A stretch of DNA of 38,460 nucleotides from Planctomicrobium piriforme. GTDB lineage: Bacteria > Planctomycetota > Planctomycetia > Planctomycetales > Planctomycetaceae. This document shows positions 16,801 to 23,666 of the stretch, piece by piece. Made by a program: the position numbers and the translations under genes. Every line of letters starts with the position of its first letter. Position 1 is the stretch's first letter. Where the stretch lies: the NCBI GenBank assembly GCA_945860955.1, contig CAMATH010000080.1:1-38460 (forward strand). Direction: 5' to 3'. Below the pieces are notes generated by a model. It did no database searches, was not told the DNA's origin, and saw only the letters and a list, made by a program, of their open reading frames with translations.

Positions 16801-17245
16801 GCTGATCGTCAATCACCCCAGCGCTGAGTCGCTGGCCGCCGCACCCTGGTGGGATTGGCCGCGAATCTGGGTGGGAGCCACGAGTCTGTCGGTGGCCCAC
16901 TGGGTTGGGTTCATCACTCTGATCGGCGTCGTCAGCCGCAACGGCATTATGATGATCTCGCATTACATGCATTTAATGCAGCACGAAGGCGAGACGTTTT
17001 CCGAACAGATGATCATCCGGGGCAGTCTTGAACGGCTCGCTCCCGTGATGATGACCGCCATGACGAGCTTCATCGGGTTGCTGCCGTTGTTGTTCGGATC
17101 GGGCCAGACCGGGAAAGAGATCCTCTACCCGCTGGCGCTGGTCGTGTTCGGCGGGATGTTGACCTCGACGGTTCTCGACCAGGTCGTCACGCCGGCGCTG
17201 TTTCTGACTTTTGGCGGCCGGAGACACAAAAGCGGGACATCGTGA
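13832..17245 (+). CDS. HME-type RND efflux pump (CusA/CzcA family)
   Basis: 1137 residues. N-terminal transmembrane helix (LNTIIAFSLKNRGLVVIAAI) with RLREMPVDVFPDLNRPTVTI, the usual start of HME pumps. The first membrane block holds VGDGAIWVVVVLFLLMGNFR and GGIAVAIGDLVDDSIVDIEN, whose acidic residues are the proton-relay signature. EFLPPFNEGTLTINLRLEPG opens the second periplasmic domain, and the C-terminal block ends in FIGLLPLLFGSGQTGKEILY and VVFGGMLTSTVLDQVVTPAL. The family exports mono- or divalent heavy metals. The ion cannot be told: the methionine triad of CusA is not obvious. An acidic Ser/Glu-rich stretch (about residues 288-330) is extra to the first porter domain. The last residues (RRHKSGTS) and stop codon come from an inserted transposase element. 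Confidence 0.9.
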   Translation: MLNTIIAFSLKNRGLVVIAAIIVVVFGSLRLREMPVDVFPDLNRPTVTIMTEAAGLAPEEVEVLVTRPIEFLLNGATGVQRVRSSSGIGLSIVWVEFDWGTDVFRDRQIVSEKLQLARERLPRDANPVMAPISSIMGEILLLGLRSTAQVKTREAQESQAMELRTLGEFTLRNRLLAIGGVSQVTVMGGVLKQYQIITSPARLAAQNVTMKQLTEAAQKANVIAGGGIMVRSPKESLLRISGQSLTLEEIENTPVLWRDPVSVRIRDVADVRFGGPVARGNGSAWVKLASDDGSASEDADQDELESNSDRGSATAAERAAGEHSATKISGGSAVILTVQKQPNADTLILDRKIDEVLDSIQKDLPPDVVIERRIFKQADFIKGAVDNVTEAVGDGAIWVVVVLFLLMGNFRTSISSLTSMPLSILLTVLVFHALGITINTMTLGGIAVAIGDLVDDSIVDIENIYRRLKENRQLPVEQQRPALAVIYDASCEVRNSIVYATLIVILVMFPLFSMAGLEGRMFAPLGVAYIISLLCSLVVSLTLTPVLGSFLLSRASFLADAGDPLLLRWLKRADAAVLRLTLRNAKLVLAMVAVLVTVSCASIFWMGGEFLPPFNEGTLTINLRLEPGTSLDESRRLAERAQRLILDVPEVVAVSRRTGRAELDEHAEGVNSSEIDVRLAEHLVSKPGWVWAVVRRIPIAHLWSFESIGRPREEVIVDVRDRIANIPGAAVNIGQPISHRLDHMMSGIRAQIAVKVFGQDLRELRTAAYDIQDRMQSIPGVVDLQIEPQVEVSQVRLMVKRDEAARYGLAPGDVADLLETAYKGRVVSQVLDEDRYFSLVVWYDEESRSDPAVINETILETPSGRRVPLGQVAEVLDTTGPNTLNREHVERRIVVFCNVQGRDLASVVADIRRSLSPVENNLRALDGSYHIEFSGQFEAQQDANRRLAILGSLSILGVFLLLCKALESWTAALQVLVNIPLAAFGSVLTLLIVNHPSAESLAAAPWWDWPRIWVGATSLSVAHWVGFITLIGVVSRNGIMMISHYMHLMQHEGETFSEQMIIRGSLERLAPVMMTAMTSFIGLLPLLFGSGQTGKEILYPLALVVFGGMLTSTVLDQVVTPALFLTFGGRRHKSGTS

Positions 17246-18002
17246 GTTTCAAGGCTTCTGCGGTCTTCCTGGCGGTCGCAAACAGGATTCCAGGCCCAAA
17301 GCCTGGGCGGTAGGGCGCGTCCAGGAGTCGTTGCCGAACGGCCGACCACGCAGCACCGAATGCCGCAATCGCTGCAAGTCGCCGCTTGAAAGCGGCTCGA
17401 CAGCGGCTCGTTGACACTCTCCCACCACGCTGCATCACGCGGCGTCGGCGTGTCACGCCAGAGCAGCCAGTCATCAGCGGACAACCAGCCGGGCAGGCTT
17501 GACCATTTCCAATGCTCGGCTCGAGCAACCGATTCGGCACGCACGGGATTGCGCTCGACGTACCGCAGCACGGCGGCCAGGTGATCGTCGTCCCGCAACG
17601 GAAACGCCTTGAATCCTCCCTGCCACACGTGCCCAGTCGTACCGTAATGACGATGATCTCGTCGCGTATGGGCTGTCAGGAGCCACTGCATCCAACGCCC
17701 CAGGTCCCCATCACCGTGCGGCCTGAGCGCGAGATGGAAATGGTTCGGCATCAGGCAATATTCGGGATCAGGAAATAACCGAAGAGATCGACCGGAACTC
17801 GACGCTGGGAGTCGTTCATCGCCGCCACAATGGCGTCGAAGTCTGCCGGCTTGTGGAACACCGTCTCGCGGCTGTTCCCGCGATTCAAAGCGTGATAGAT
17901 CATGCCGCCAACAGCAGCTCGAGCAGTCCGTGGCATTCTTGCAGGGTTAGACGACACGACTCTCCAAGTCAAGAACGCGCTATGTCTCCCCTTTTTTTGC
18001 CC
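17224..18002 (-). mobile_element. RAYT-like element, copy 4 (full length with two frameshifting duplications)
   Basis: The most complete copy. Lower end ACACAAAAGCGGGACATCG; upper end, other strand, GGCAAAAAAAGGGGAGACAT, a clear imperfect inverted repeat. The transposase runs from ATG 17936 (MPRTARAAVGGMIYHALNRG) to TGA 17249. It contains MPNHFHLALRP (HxH catalytic motif), HYGTTGHVWQG (candidate Tyr), RYVERNPVRA, and a COG1943-type C-terminus. It carries a 17-base tandem duplication (17744-17760 and 17761-17777) and an 11-base tandem duplication (17391-17401 and 17402-17412). Each shifts the frame. The span of 688 bases less 28 is 660, that is 219 codons plus stop. Inserted at the 3' end of the pump gene. 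Confidence 0.85.
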
Positions 18003-18567
18003 CCCATAGGGAAATGCGACGTGCCGAGCAGACGCCGCCTCTGGCTTGGGTACAGACGGACCGAATCGTTGCAATCGGTCTCCGATCTTGCGCGGTTCTT
18101 TGGGTGGACCGCTTCCTGCGGTACGAAAGTTCAAGCAGAGAACGTACTCCCGGCGAATGAATACACACGGCCAGGAGTGGTCACGTGGATACCCTCATGG
18201 TCTGACGCGGTCAAGTGTACACGCAGCTTGATTTCGTAGGAGCTGCGCTGAATTTATCGCAAGACGCGTTACTCTAGCGGATTGCGATGTACAGCCGGGA
18301 CGCGGCCGATTGGTTGGAGGCTTATTTAGTGATTGCCGGAAACGGGGCGTTGAGCCTGTCTAGTTCTTTGGGTGGTCCGCATCGTTCCTCGCATCGTTCT
18401 GTTCTGGATAAAGCCCAGTTCGACTTTAAAAGACCCGCGCCACTTCGACAAAAAACTCCCGGCCGCTGTAACCTCCCGGCCGCTTCACACCACTAGACTC
18501 ATTGAACAGCCGCTGAGACGCACGACATGTTGCGGGCGGCGATTCGATATTCACGCAGGAGAAGATC
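18003..18567 (+). other. Non-coding stretch between the transposase copy and the EF-hand gene
   Basis: 565 bases. Short frames here have no recognisable domains or suitable ribosome-binding sites. I see no repeat or RNA structure worth naming. It must contain the promoter for the EF-hand gene at 18568, but no convincing boxes stand out. Confidence 0.4.
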
Positions 18568-18825
18568 ATGAAGTACGGAATGTGGTGCATCGCTCTGGTG
18601 GCGATGGCGGCGCTGGTGGGGGATGTGTCGGCTCAGCCCCCAAGGGGCGGCGGTCGGCCGAGCTTCGACAGGCTGCTGAATGCGTTCGACGCGAATGACG
18701 ACGGCGGCCTGGAAAAAGACGAGGTTCCCCGGCCCGTGTGGGCACGCCTTTCGCAGGCTGATGCCAACGCCGATGGCGTGGTCACGGAGGAGGAGTTCGA
18801 CGTCTGCCGCCCGGACAGCAGGTAG
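18568..18825 (+). CDS. Small secreted EF-hand protein
   Basis: 85 residues from ATG 18568 with CAGGAGAAG upstream. Signal peptide MKYGMWCIALVAMAALVGDVSAQ. Two EF-hand loops are visible: DANDDGGLEKDE (about residues 44-55) and DANADGVVTEEE (about 68-79), each with Asp at loop positions 1, 3 and 5 and Glu at 12. It should bind Ca2+ in the periplasm or outside. Short secreted EF-hand proteins are frequent in planctomycetes. The link to the metal-efflux genes on either side is positional only. A hairpin terminator follows. Confidence 0.75.
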   Translation: MKYGMWCIALVAMAALVGDVSAQPPRGGGRPSFDRLLNAFDANDDGGLEKDEVPRPVWARLSQADANADGVVTEEEFDVCRPDSR

Positions 18826-18857
18826 TTCGAGTTGCAAGAGTCGACGCCAGCAGGAAG

Positions 18858-18907
18858 GAACACGCCGATCCCGCAGCGCTGTCTTCTGTCATGGGATCGG
18901 CGTGTTC
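18858..18907 (+). terminator. Hairpin terminator after the EF-hand gene
   Basis: A perfect 15-base inverted repeat: GAACACGCCGATCCC (18858-18872) and GGGATCGGCGTGTTC (18893-18907), with a 20-base loop, 33 bases after the stop codon. Only two T follow directly, so termination may be bidirectional or Rho-assisted. It separates the EF-hand gene from the sigma-factor operon. Confidence 0.65.
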
Positions 18908-18962
18908 TTGATTGGTCTGGCTTATGCCGCCCCTAGTCGATTCCAAAGGCCAAGTCTAGAGC

Positions 18963-19535
18963 GTGGTCATTCCGATTGGCGCCAGCACATCCCTCGATGC
19001 GGACGATTGCCGCGATATTGCAGCCACTTTGCTGGGTGACGGTGAAGCGTATCGCCGTTTGGTCGAGCGGTACCAACATGATATCGCCCGACAGATGAGC
19101 CGCTTCAGTCGCGAGTTCGCGGTTCGCGACGAGCTGATTCACGACGTCTTCGTGGAAGCCTACTTGAGTTTGCGGAACTACAAGAGTTCGGCCCCGTGGC
19201 TGCACTGGTTGCGAAAGATCGCGGTCCGAGTCGGATATCGGTATTGGACCAGTCGCAAAGCGGGGGACCGCGAGATCACCCTCTCCGATGAAGATTGGCA
19301 ACATCTCCGCGGGAGGTCACCAGACGCAGGAGAAGCGTTCGAGGCTGCGGAACTGGTGTATGCCTTGTTGGCGCAACTTTCGCCGAGCGACCGCTTGATT
19401 TTGACCTTGGTCTATCTCGATGGATGCACGATGGCTGAAGCTGCGCATCGCGCCGGCTGGACCGTTGTCGGGGCCAAGTTGCGAGCCTTTCGCGCGCGAA
19501 ACAGACTTGCAAAACTGATCGAGGAAGGTTCCTGA
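18963..19535 (+). CDS. ECF-type RNA polymerase sigma factor
   Basis: 190 residues from GTG 18963 (VIPIGASTSLDADDCRDIAAT); no strong ribosome-binding site is visible, so another start is possible. Region 2 spans about 30-95 (YRRLVERYQHDIARQM, RDELIHDVFVEAYLSLRNYK, WLHWLRKIAVRVGYRYW). Region 4 spans about 130-185 (LLAQLSPSDRLILTLVYLDG, TMAEAAHRAGWTVVGAKLRA). Both core-binding and -35-recognition regions are present. Its stop overlaps the start of the next gene by one base. With the following two genes it forms a sigma factor / small membrane protein / periplasmic sensor set like the CnrYXH module that controls metal efflux. Likely targets are its own operon and the pump genes upstream, which is inference. 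Confidence 0.85.
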   Translation: MVIPIGASTSLDADDCRDIAATLLGDGEAYRRLVERYQHDIARQMSRFSREFAVRDELIHDVFVEAYLSLRNYKSSAPWLHWLRKIAVRVGYRYWTSRKAGDREITLSDEDWQHLRGRSPDAGEAFEAAELVYALLAQLSPSDRLILTLVYLDGCTMAEAAHRAGWTVVGAKLRAFRARNRLAKLIEEGS

Positions 19536-19798
19536 TGAAGAGTGATCCCCTGAACACTTTCGAGCGATTTGCGATCCAGGCGCAAGGGGAAACGACTTCC
19601 CGCGCCGATGTCGCCGACCGGGTGCTTGCGACGCTGCAAACTCAGCCGCCGACGGCTCTCGCCCGGGATCCGATGTATCTGTTTTTCGGCGCGGGCTCGC
19701 TCGTTGCGGCATGCGCCGCAATGGTCGTGTTCTGGCTTGGCACCGACTACGACACACTCTTCGCGCTCGCGCAACCTTTCGTGACGGTGTTGCAATGA
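19535..19798 (+). CDS. Small single-pass membrane protein, candidate anti-sigma factor
   Basis: 87 residues. It starts one base before the sigma-factor stop ends and overlaps the next gene by four bases (ATGA), so translation is coupled. The N-terminal 45 residues are polar and face the cytoplasm in this model (DPLNTFERFAIQAQGETTSR). One membrane segment follows (MYLFFGAGSLVAACAAMVVFWLG) and a short outer tail. Size, topology and position match the anti-sigma role of CnrY, but I see no sequence motif that proves it. No recognisable zinc-binding anti-sigma motif is present. Confidence 0.65.
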   Translation: MKSDPLNTFERFAIQAQGETTSRADVADRVLATLQTQPPTALARDPMYLFFGAGSLVAACAAMVVFWLGTDYDTLFALAQPFVTVLQ

Positions 19799-20253
19799 AC
19801 GAGAAAACCAATGCTGGCTTGATCGCGCCCCTGCTCGCACCCCGTCGTTGGCTGCGAATATTCTCGCTCTCGCTGATATTCCTCAGTGGCAGTGTCGTGG
19901 GGGCTGTGAGCGGCGGCTTCTGGATGCGTAACCGCATGATCTCGATGATCCAGCATCCCGAAAAGGTGCCGGATCGTGTCCTGCCACGACTACGGTCTGG
20001 ACTCTCGCTCAGTGATGTGCAGGCGAGAACGGTTGAAGAAATCGTCCGGCGCCGTCATGCGCAAATGGAATCGCTTCGTGCCGAGACTTACCCGAAGCAA
20101 TTGGCGGAATTCAAAGCCATGCAGTCTGAGGTCGCTGAAGTCCTGACACCAGAACAACGCAGCAAGTGGTCCGCGTTGTCCGATTCCGTCGAACAACGCT
20201 ACCTGCCGGTTCGGCCTGTTGGCCTCCCGCCTGACGATGTGACAATCCGATGA
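19795..20253 (+). CDS. Membrane-anchored periplasmic sensor, CnrX/Spy-like
   Basis: 152 residues from ATG 19795, chosen because it overlaps the previous stop as ATGA; a longer frame upstream lacks such support. An N-terminal basic segment and membrane helix (FSLSLIFLSGSVVGAVSGGF) anchor it. The outer part is helical: PEKVPDRVLPRLRSGLSLSD, VEEIVRRRHAQMESLR, FKAMQSEVAEVLTPEQRSKW. The last motif, LTPEQRxKW, is typical of the Spy/CpxP/ZraP/CnrX periplasmic proteins. CnrX senses metal and holds the anti-sigma factor. His and Met residues in the helical part (RHAQM) could bind metal. Good match in layout, moderate in sequence. Confidence 0.7.
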   Translation: MNEKTNAGLIAPLLAPRRWLRIFSLSLIFLSGSVVGAVSGGFWMRNRMISMIQHPEKVPDRVLPRLRSGLSLSDVQARTVEEIVRRRHAQMESLRAETYPKQLAEFKAMQSEVAEVLTPEQRSKWSALSDSVEQRYLPVRPVGLPPDDVTIR

Positions 20254-20317
20254 TTCAACGCGAACAATGACGGCACCCTCACCGAAAGTAAAGTGCATTC
20301 AGGCATGTGGCGACTAA

Positions 20318-20806
20318 GGCAAAAAAGGGGGACATAGCGAGTTTCAAGGCTTCTGCGGTCTTCCTGGCGGTCGCAAACAGGATTCCAGGCCCAAAGCCTG
20401 GGCGATTGGACGCGCCCAGTCGTCGTTGCCGAACGGCCGACCACGCCGCACCGAATGACGCAATCGCGGCAAATCGCCGCTCGAGAGCGGCTCGTTGACA
20501 CGCTCCCACCACGCGGCATCACGCGGCAGCGGCGTGCCACGCCAGAGCAGCCGGTCATCCGCGGACAACCAGCCGGGCAAGCTCGACCATTTCCAATGCT
20601 CGGGAAACCCAACGCAGGGCGTCGTCCATTGCCGCCACAAAGGCGTCGAAGTCCGCCGGCTTGTGGAACACGGTCTCGCGGCGGTTCCCCCGATTCAAAG
20701 CGTGATAGATCATCCCGCCAACAGCGGCTCGAGCCGTCCGTGGCATCCTCGCACGGTGGCCGACGGAAGTCTCCAGGTCAAGAACGCGCTATTTCCCCAT
20801 TTTATT
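20318..20806 (-). mobile_element. RAYT-like element, copy 5 (both ends, large internal deletion)
   Basis: The lower end is GGCAAAAAAGGGGGACATAG. The upper end, other strand, GCCAATAAAATGGGGAAATA, is its decayed counterpart. The transposase start is ATG 20746 and the stop 20344, a span of 403 bases, 257 fewer than the restored full length. The N-terminal part (MPRTARAAVGGMIYHALNRG ... FDAFVAAMDDALRWVS) is joined out of frame to the C-terminal part (EHWKWSSLPGWLSADD ... GLESCLRPPGRPQKP). This deletion differs from that in copies 2 and 3. The resulting 490-base element with two ends and no transposase is MITE-like. Confidence 0.85.
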
Positions 20807-20901
20807 GGCTGATCGTTGTTGCCCTGATCGTCGTGATCTTCCACTGGTCCTACCGAGCCGCCCGCGCGACCGGCCCCAGCCAATGCGGGGACTCAGTCTG
20901 A
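20795..20901 (+). pseudogene. Possible 3' scrap of a small membrane protein
   Basis: Directly at the upper end of RAYT copy 5, one frame reads WLIVVALIVVIFHWSYRAAR followed by ATGPSQCGDSV and a stop. It is a clean membrane segment with a polar tail and no start of its own. It may be the 3' end of a gene cut by the element. Weakly supported. Confidence 0.25.
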
Positions 20902-20920
20902 CCGCAAATCGCAAAGTGCG

Positions 20921-21703
20921 TCACACGCCCTTCGACCAGTTTTCAATGACTTTTTTGTCGGGAGTTTCGGTCCAGATGTCAGGCCGCTTCCCCTTGTTCC
21001 GCGTCCCAGTGACGTCGTACTGGAACACATGACCATACGGATCAACCAGCGACTCCGAACTCAAGATGTTTGCGTCCACAAGCGCCTTGAGGTTCGGCGG
21101 GAAGTTGACGCCTGCTCTGTCGTCTTCGTTGCCAAGATACCGCTGAACGGCACTATCCAAAATCCGGATTCGGATCGTCACATTGTCCAGCTCGGTGCCA
21201 CGCAGGTGTTCTTCAATCCTGGAATCGTCATATCGACTCCAGCGGAAATCCAGATGCTTGTCGTTCAACTTCACAACACGAACCCTCAAAGGTTCCTCGG
21301 AGTACTTCGTTTCCGTCGGCGATTCCTTCAGTACCAGGGTCGGCGGCAGTTCGTTCCATTCGATGTTCCACTTTCCACTCTCAAAATGACCGGCACCCGG
21401 CCCGTATCCAAAACGAAAATACGTCCCATCCGTTTGGAAAATCGAATCTCCGACGCACGGGCCATGCCCAATCCACGCACCCGCCAATTGCCTCCCGAGT
21501 GCCGCCAGCTCCCCTTTGTCTGGAATGTCGGCCGCAGCCTGCTTCTTGCCATCGGGAACCGTCGTGGCGGCCTGAATCGGCCCATCCGCTGAATCCGGCT
21601 GCTGCGCCACCGAAACCGATCGGTCGAAGAAGCGAGTGCTGGCCCCAACGAAGCACACAGTGGAGACCAGCGCCAATGTCAGCACGCTCTTGATCTTGCT
21701 CAT
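20921..21703 (-). CDS. Secreted protein with pseudopilin-like C-terminal motif, unknown function
   Basis: 260 residues on the minus strand from ATG 21703 (MSKIKSVLTLALVSTVCFVG), chosen over a longer frame because CAGGAG lies 11 bases upstream and the signal peptide starts here. After a Gln/Ser/Ala-rich linker, residues about 75-190 form a lipocalin-like or TIGR03067-like beta domain (LAGAWIGHGPCVGDSIFQTD, GKWNIEWNELPPTLVLKE, HLDFRWSRYDDSRIEEHL). The C-terminus has LVDPYGHVFQYDVTGTRNKG followed by PDIWTETPDKK, the D-P-x-G-x-x-x-x-Y pattern seen at the C-terminus of type II secretion pseudopilins and in other planctomycete secreted proteins. Role unknown. It is convergent with the elements to its left and not linked to the metal operon. 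Confidence 0.65.
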   Translation of the reverse strand: MSKIKSVLTLALVSTVCFVGASTRFFDRSVSVAQQPDSADGPIQAATTVPDGKKQAAADIPDKGELAALGRQLAGAWIGHGPCVGDSIFQTDGTYFRFGYGPGAGHFESGKWNIEWNELPPTLVLKESPTETKYSEEPLRVRVVKLNDKHLDFRWSRYDDSRIEEHLRGTELDNVTIRIRILDSAVQRYLGNEDDRAGVNFPPNLKALVDANILSSESLVDPYGHVFQYDVTGTRNKGKRPDIWTETPDKKVIENWSKGV

Positions 21704-21782
21704 GATTGTCGTGTACTCCTGTAACCAGGTTGGCGGCGTCCAAAGTGGAGAGTCCAAGTTGACTTTCCATTTCTTCGCAACT

Positions 21783-22121
21783 TCAAGACGACTGACGGGT
21801 CGGAAAAGTTCCAACCATCACCGCGCGGCGGCGAGTCTCCGCAGAATCGCCGCGATTTCGGCCGCGGCGCTCAATCCCTCCCAATTCCCTCGTCAACTGG
21901 GCGGCCTGCCGCCGCCGCAGCGTCGCTGACCGCGACGCCACCACCTCGTTCAGCGGGTCGCTCCATGTTTTGAGATCGTTCGGCGGCGATTGTTCCAGCC
22001 GCTTTCGGGCGATCCGTATGTCGCCCGCGCCTGTGTGGACACCTACGGTGCTCAACAGCAGGAATTCCCGTCCGATTGCCGGGAAGCGGACTCCGAACGC
22101 CGGATCAAGAACGGGTACCAC
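21783..22121 (-). CDS. Hypothetical protein, doubtful
   Basis: 112-residue minus-strand frame whose second half is charged and helix-like (RKRLEQSPPNDLKTWSDPLN, RRQAAQLTRELGGIERRGRN). It could be the end of a real coiled-coil protein. No ribosome-binding site, no domain and no partner is visible, and its start is set only by the first ATG. It may be a remnant. Confidence 0.25.
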   Translation of the reverse strand: MVPVLDPAFGVRFPAIGREFLLLSTVGVHTGAGDIRIARKRLEQSPPNDLKTWSDPLNEVVASRSATLRRRQAAQLTRELGGIERRGRNRGDSAETRRRAVMVGTFPTRQSS

Positions 22122-22135
22122 TGCCGATCGCCCCC

Positions 22136-22300
22136 AAACTTTCGCGATTCCACGGTTCGGCTCGCCTGGATCCGGTGCGTATGGGCCGGGACGCGTCTCG
22201 AATCGCGGAAGAGGTGATTCAGAACCTGACTGGAATTGTGGGAGCGGAAGTCGAGATCACATGTCGAACCTTCGCGGAGTTGACGGAAGGACGGCCCAAT
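22136..22300 (+). pseudogene. C-terminal scrap of a DUF499-type ATPase
   Basis: Within a 121-codon frame, the segment KLSRFHGSARLDPVRMGRDA, SRIAEEVIQNLTGIVGAEVE and ITCRTFAELTEG matches what I recall of the end of DUF499 proteins (RFHG-x-V-x-LDP-x-R-x-GRDA-x-RIAEEV). These are roughly 1000-residue ATPases found with DUF1156 methylases in defence-associated loci. Nothing of the ATPase core is nearby, and similarity ends after about 55 residues, so this is a small leftover of a lost gene. Confidence 0.5.
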
Positions 22301-22619
22301 CCTGCAATGTACGCCCGCATCTTCCAGAAATCGCACTGGTTGCTGGGGAGTCCAACTGGGGTCGCCGGGCAACTCATTCGATCCCGCCAATCTCCTGAGA
22401 CGGGACGCGACGAACGAAATCGGGCAGGGGGGGAGGGATAGAAATCTGCCATGCTGGCGGGTTCCAGCGGATTTGCCGCCAAAAACCGAGATGTTGCGAT
22501 ATCAGAATAAAGACTGGTTGGATCAGGAAAGCAACCGGATCCCAGACCGCATGCCTTCAGACAGGGGAGATCGACGTAGAATCGGCGAACTTTCCGATGA
22601 CTTCCCGTCTCTGACTCAC
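22301..22619 (+). other. Non-coding stretch before the tRNA operon
   Basis: About 320 bases without a supportable gene. It marks the border between the decayed accessory region on the left and the intact core region on the right. Confidence 0.5.
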
Positions 22620-22647
22620 TTGCATGGAATGACCGAGTCGATATACT
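22620..22647 (+). promoter_or_regulatory. Promoter of the tRNA-tuf operon
   Basis: -35 TTGCAT (22620-22625) and -10 TATACT (22642-22647) with a 16-base spacer, 32 bases before the first tRNA. The bases after the -10 box (GACGCCC) are GC-rich. This is the best housekeeping promoter match in the window. Confidence 0.65.
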
Positions 22648-22679
22648 GACGCCCTCCGGTAGTCTCGGCGGGCTTACCG

Positions 22680-22751
22680 GCTAGCGTAGCTCAACGGTAG
22701 AGCTCCGGTTTTGTAAACCGGAGGTTGTGGGTTCGATTCCCACCGCTAGCT
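22680..22751 (+). tRNA. tRNA-Thr (TGT)
   Basis: 72 bases fold into a full cloverleaf: acceptor GCTAGCG/CGCTAGC with discriminator T, D arm GCTC/GAGC, anticodon arm CCGGT-TTTGTAA-ACCGG with anticodon TGT, and T arm GTGGG-TTCGATT-CCCAC. CCA is not encoded. It is the first gene of the tRNA cluster. Confidence 0.97.
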
Positions 22752-22833
22752 CACGGACGCGGTGACTGCCGGGTGGTTTGGAAAATCGACCGAATTTCGA
22801 ATCACGAACGTCCACTACAGAGTGAAAAAAGTC

Positions 22834-22915
<82 letters not shown>

Positions 22916-23040
22916 GTTTTTCGGTCTGGTTTTGTCGATCTGGTGTTGCCCGTTCCAGTGTTGCCGGTGCGGTAATGGTCGGACGGGGGGGATTCCCAGG
23001 GGAACCCCAGGATGAGAGTGTGGAAACCGCGAAAAGAAAC

Positions 23041-23111
23041 GCGGGCGTAGCTCAATGGTAGAGCCCCAGCCTTCCAAGCTGGCCGTGAGGGTTCGATTCC
23101 CTTCGCCCGCT
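23041..23111 (+). tRNA. tRNA-Gly (TCC)
   Basis: 71 bases. Acceptor GCGGGCG/CGCCCGC with discriminator T, D arm GCTC/GAGC, anticodon arm CCAGC-CTTCCAA-GCTGG with anticodon TCC, and T arm AGGG-TTCGATT-CCCT. CCA is not encoded. Confidence 0.97.
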
Positions 23112-23327
23112 CTGCGGCGGATTGGTTGTCCGCCAGGTGCGAGTTGTTGACGAGCATTTCCAAAAAAGCGTGCTGTCGGTCCCGAAATGGCTGGCAAGCG
23201 CGGAGGGGACTTGTTATCTTGTGGGGCTTCCCGCGGGATTGCCGGTCCGTAACGAGTCGAATCTGCGGCCCGTCGGACCTGTAACGAGTCGGAACAAGTG
23301 AGCGGCCTGCTGAGTTTTGAGCAGACT

Positions 23328-23400
<73 letters not shown>

Positions 23401-23663
23401 TCGTTGTGGCGTGTCGACGATGCGGAAAGAGTGTTTTCGGCGCGTCTGCGGTGAGAGTGTTGTGGGAAAGTCTGTCGGGATCCGATCGATGGCGAGAGCC
23501 GGGAGAGGATTTTGGCGCAGAGCTGACCCGAAAGTGGCCATGGTAATCCCCGGGTGACCGTGGTTTCCGCCGGGTGAGCGGAGAAGACAAATTCATTCCT
23601 GATTGCACGCTGATCCCCCCGGGTGCGTGACACAAGATTTTTGATTGAACTGAGGGAGTCGCG

Positions 23664-23666
23664 ATG
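23664..23666 (+). promoter_or_regulatory. Start codon and ribosome-binding site of tuf
   Basis: GAGGGAG lies six bases before ATG 23664, a strong site fitting a highly expressed gene. The 263 bases between the last tRNA and tuf contain no other gene; they probably hold the tRNA processing sites and possibly a tuf promoter, which I could not identify. Confidence 0.6.

Noticed and set aside
17280-17310. Small palindrome CCAGGC-CCAAA-GCCTGG repeated in several element copies, as a REP site
   Set aside because: It lies inside the transposase coding region (Ala-Leu-Gly-Leu codons) in every copy, so conservation is explained by the protein; no free-standing copies were seen.
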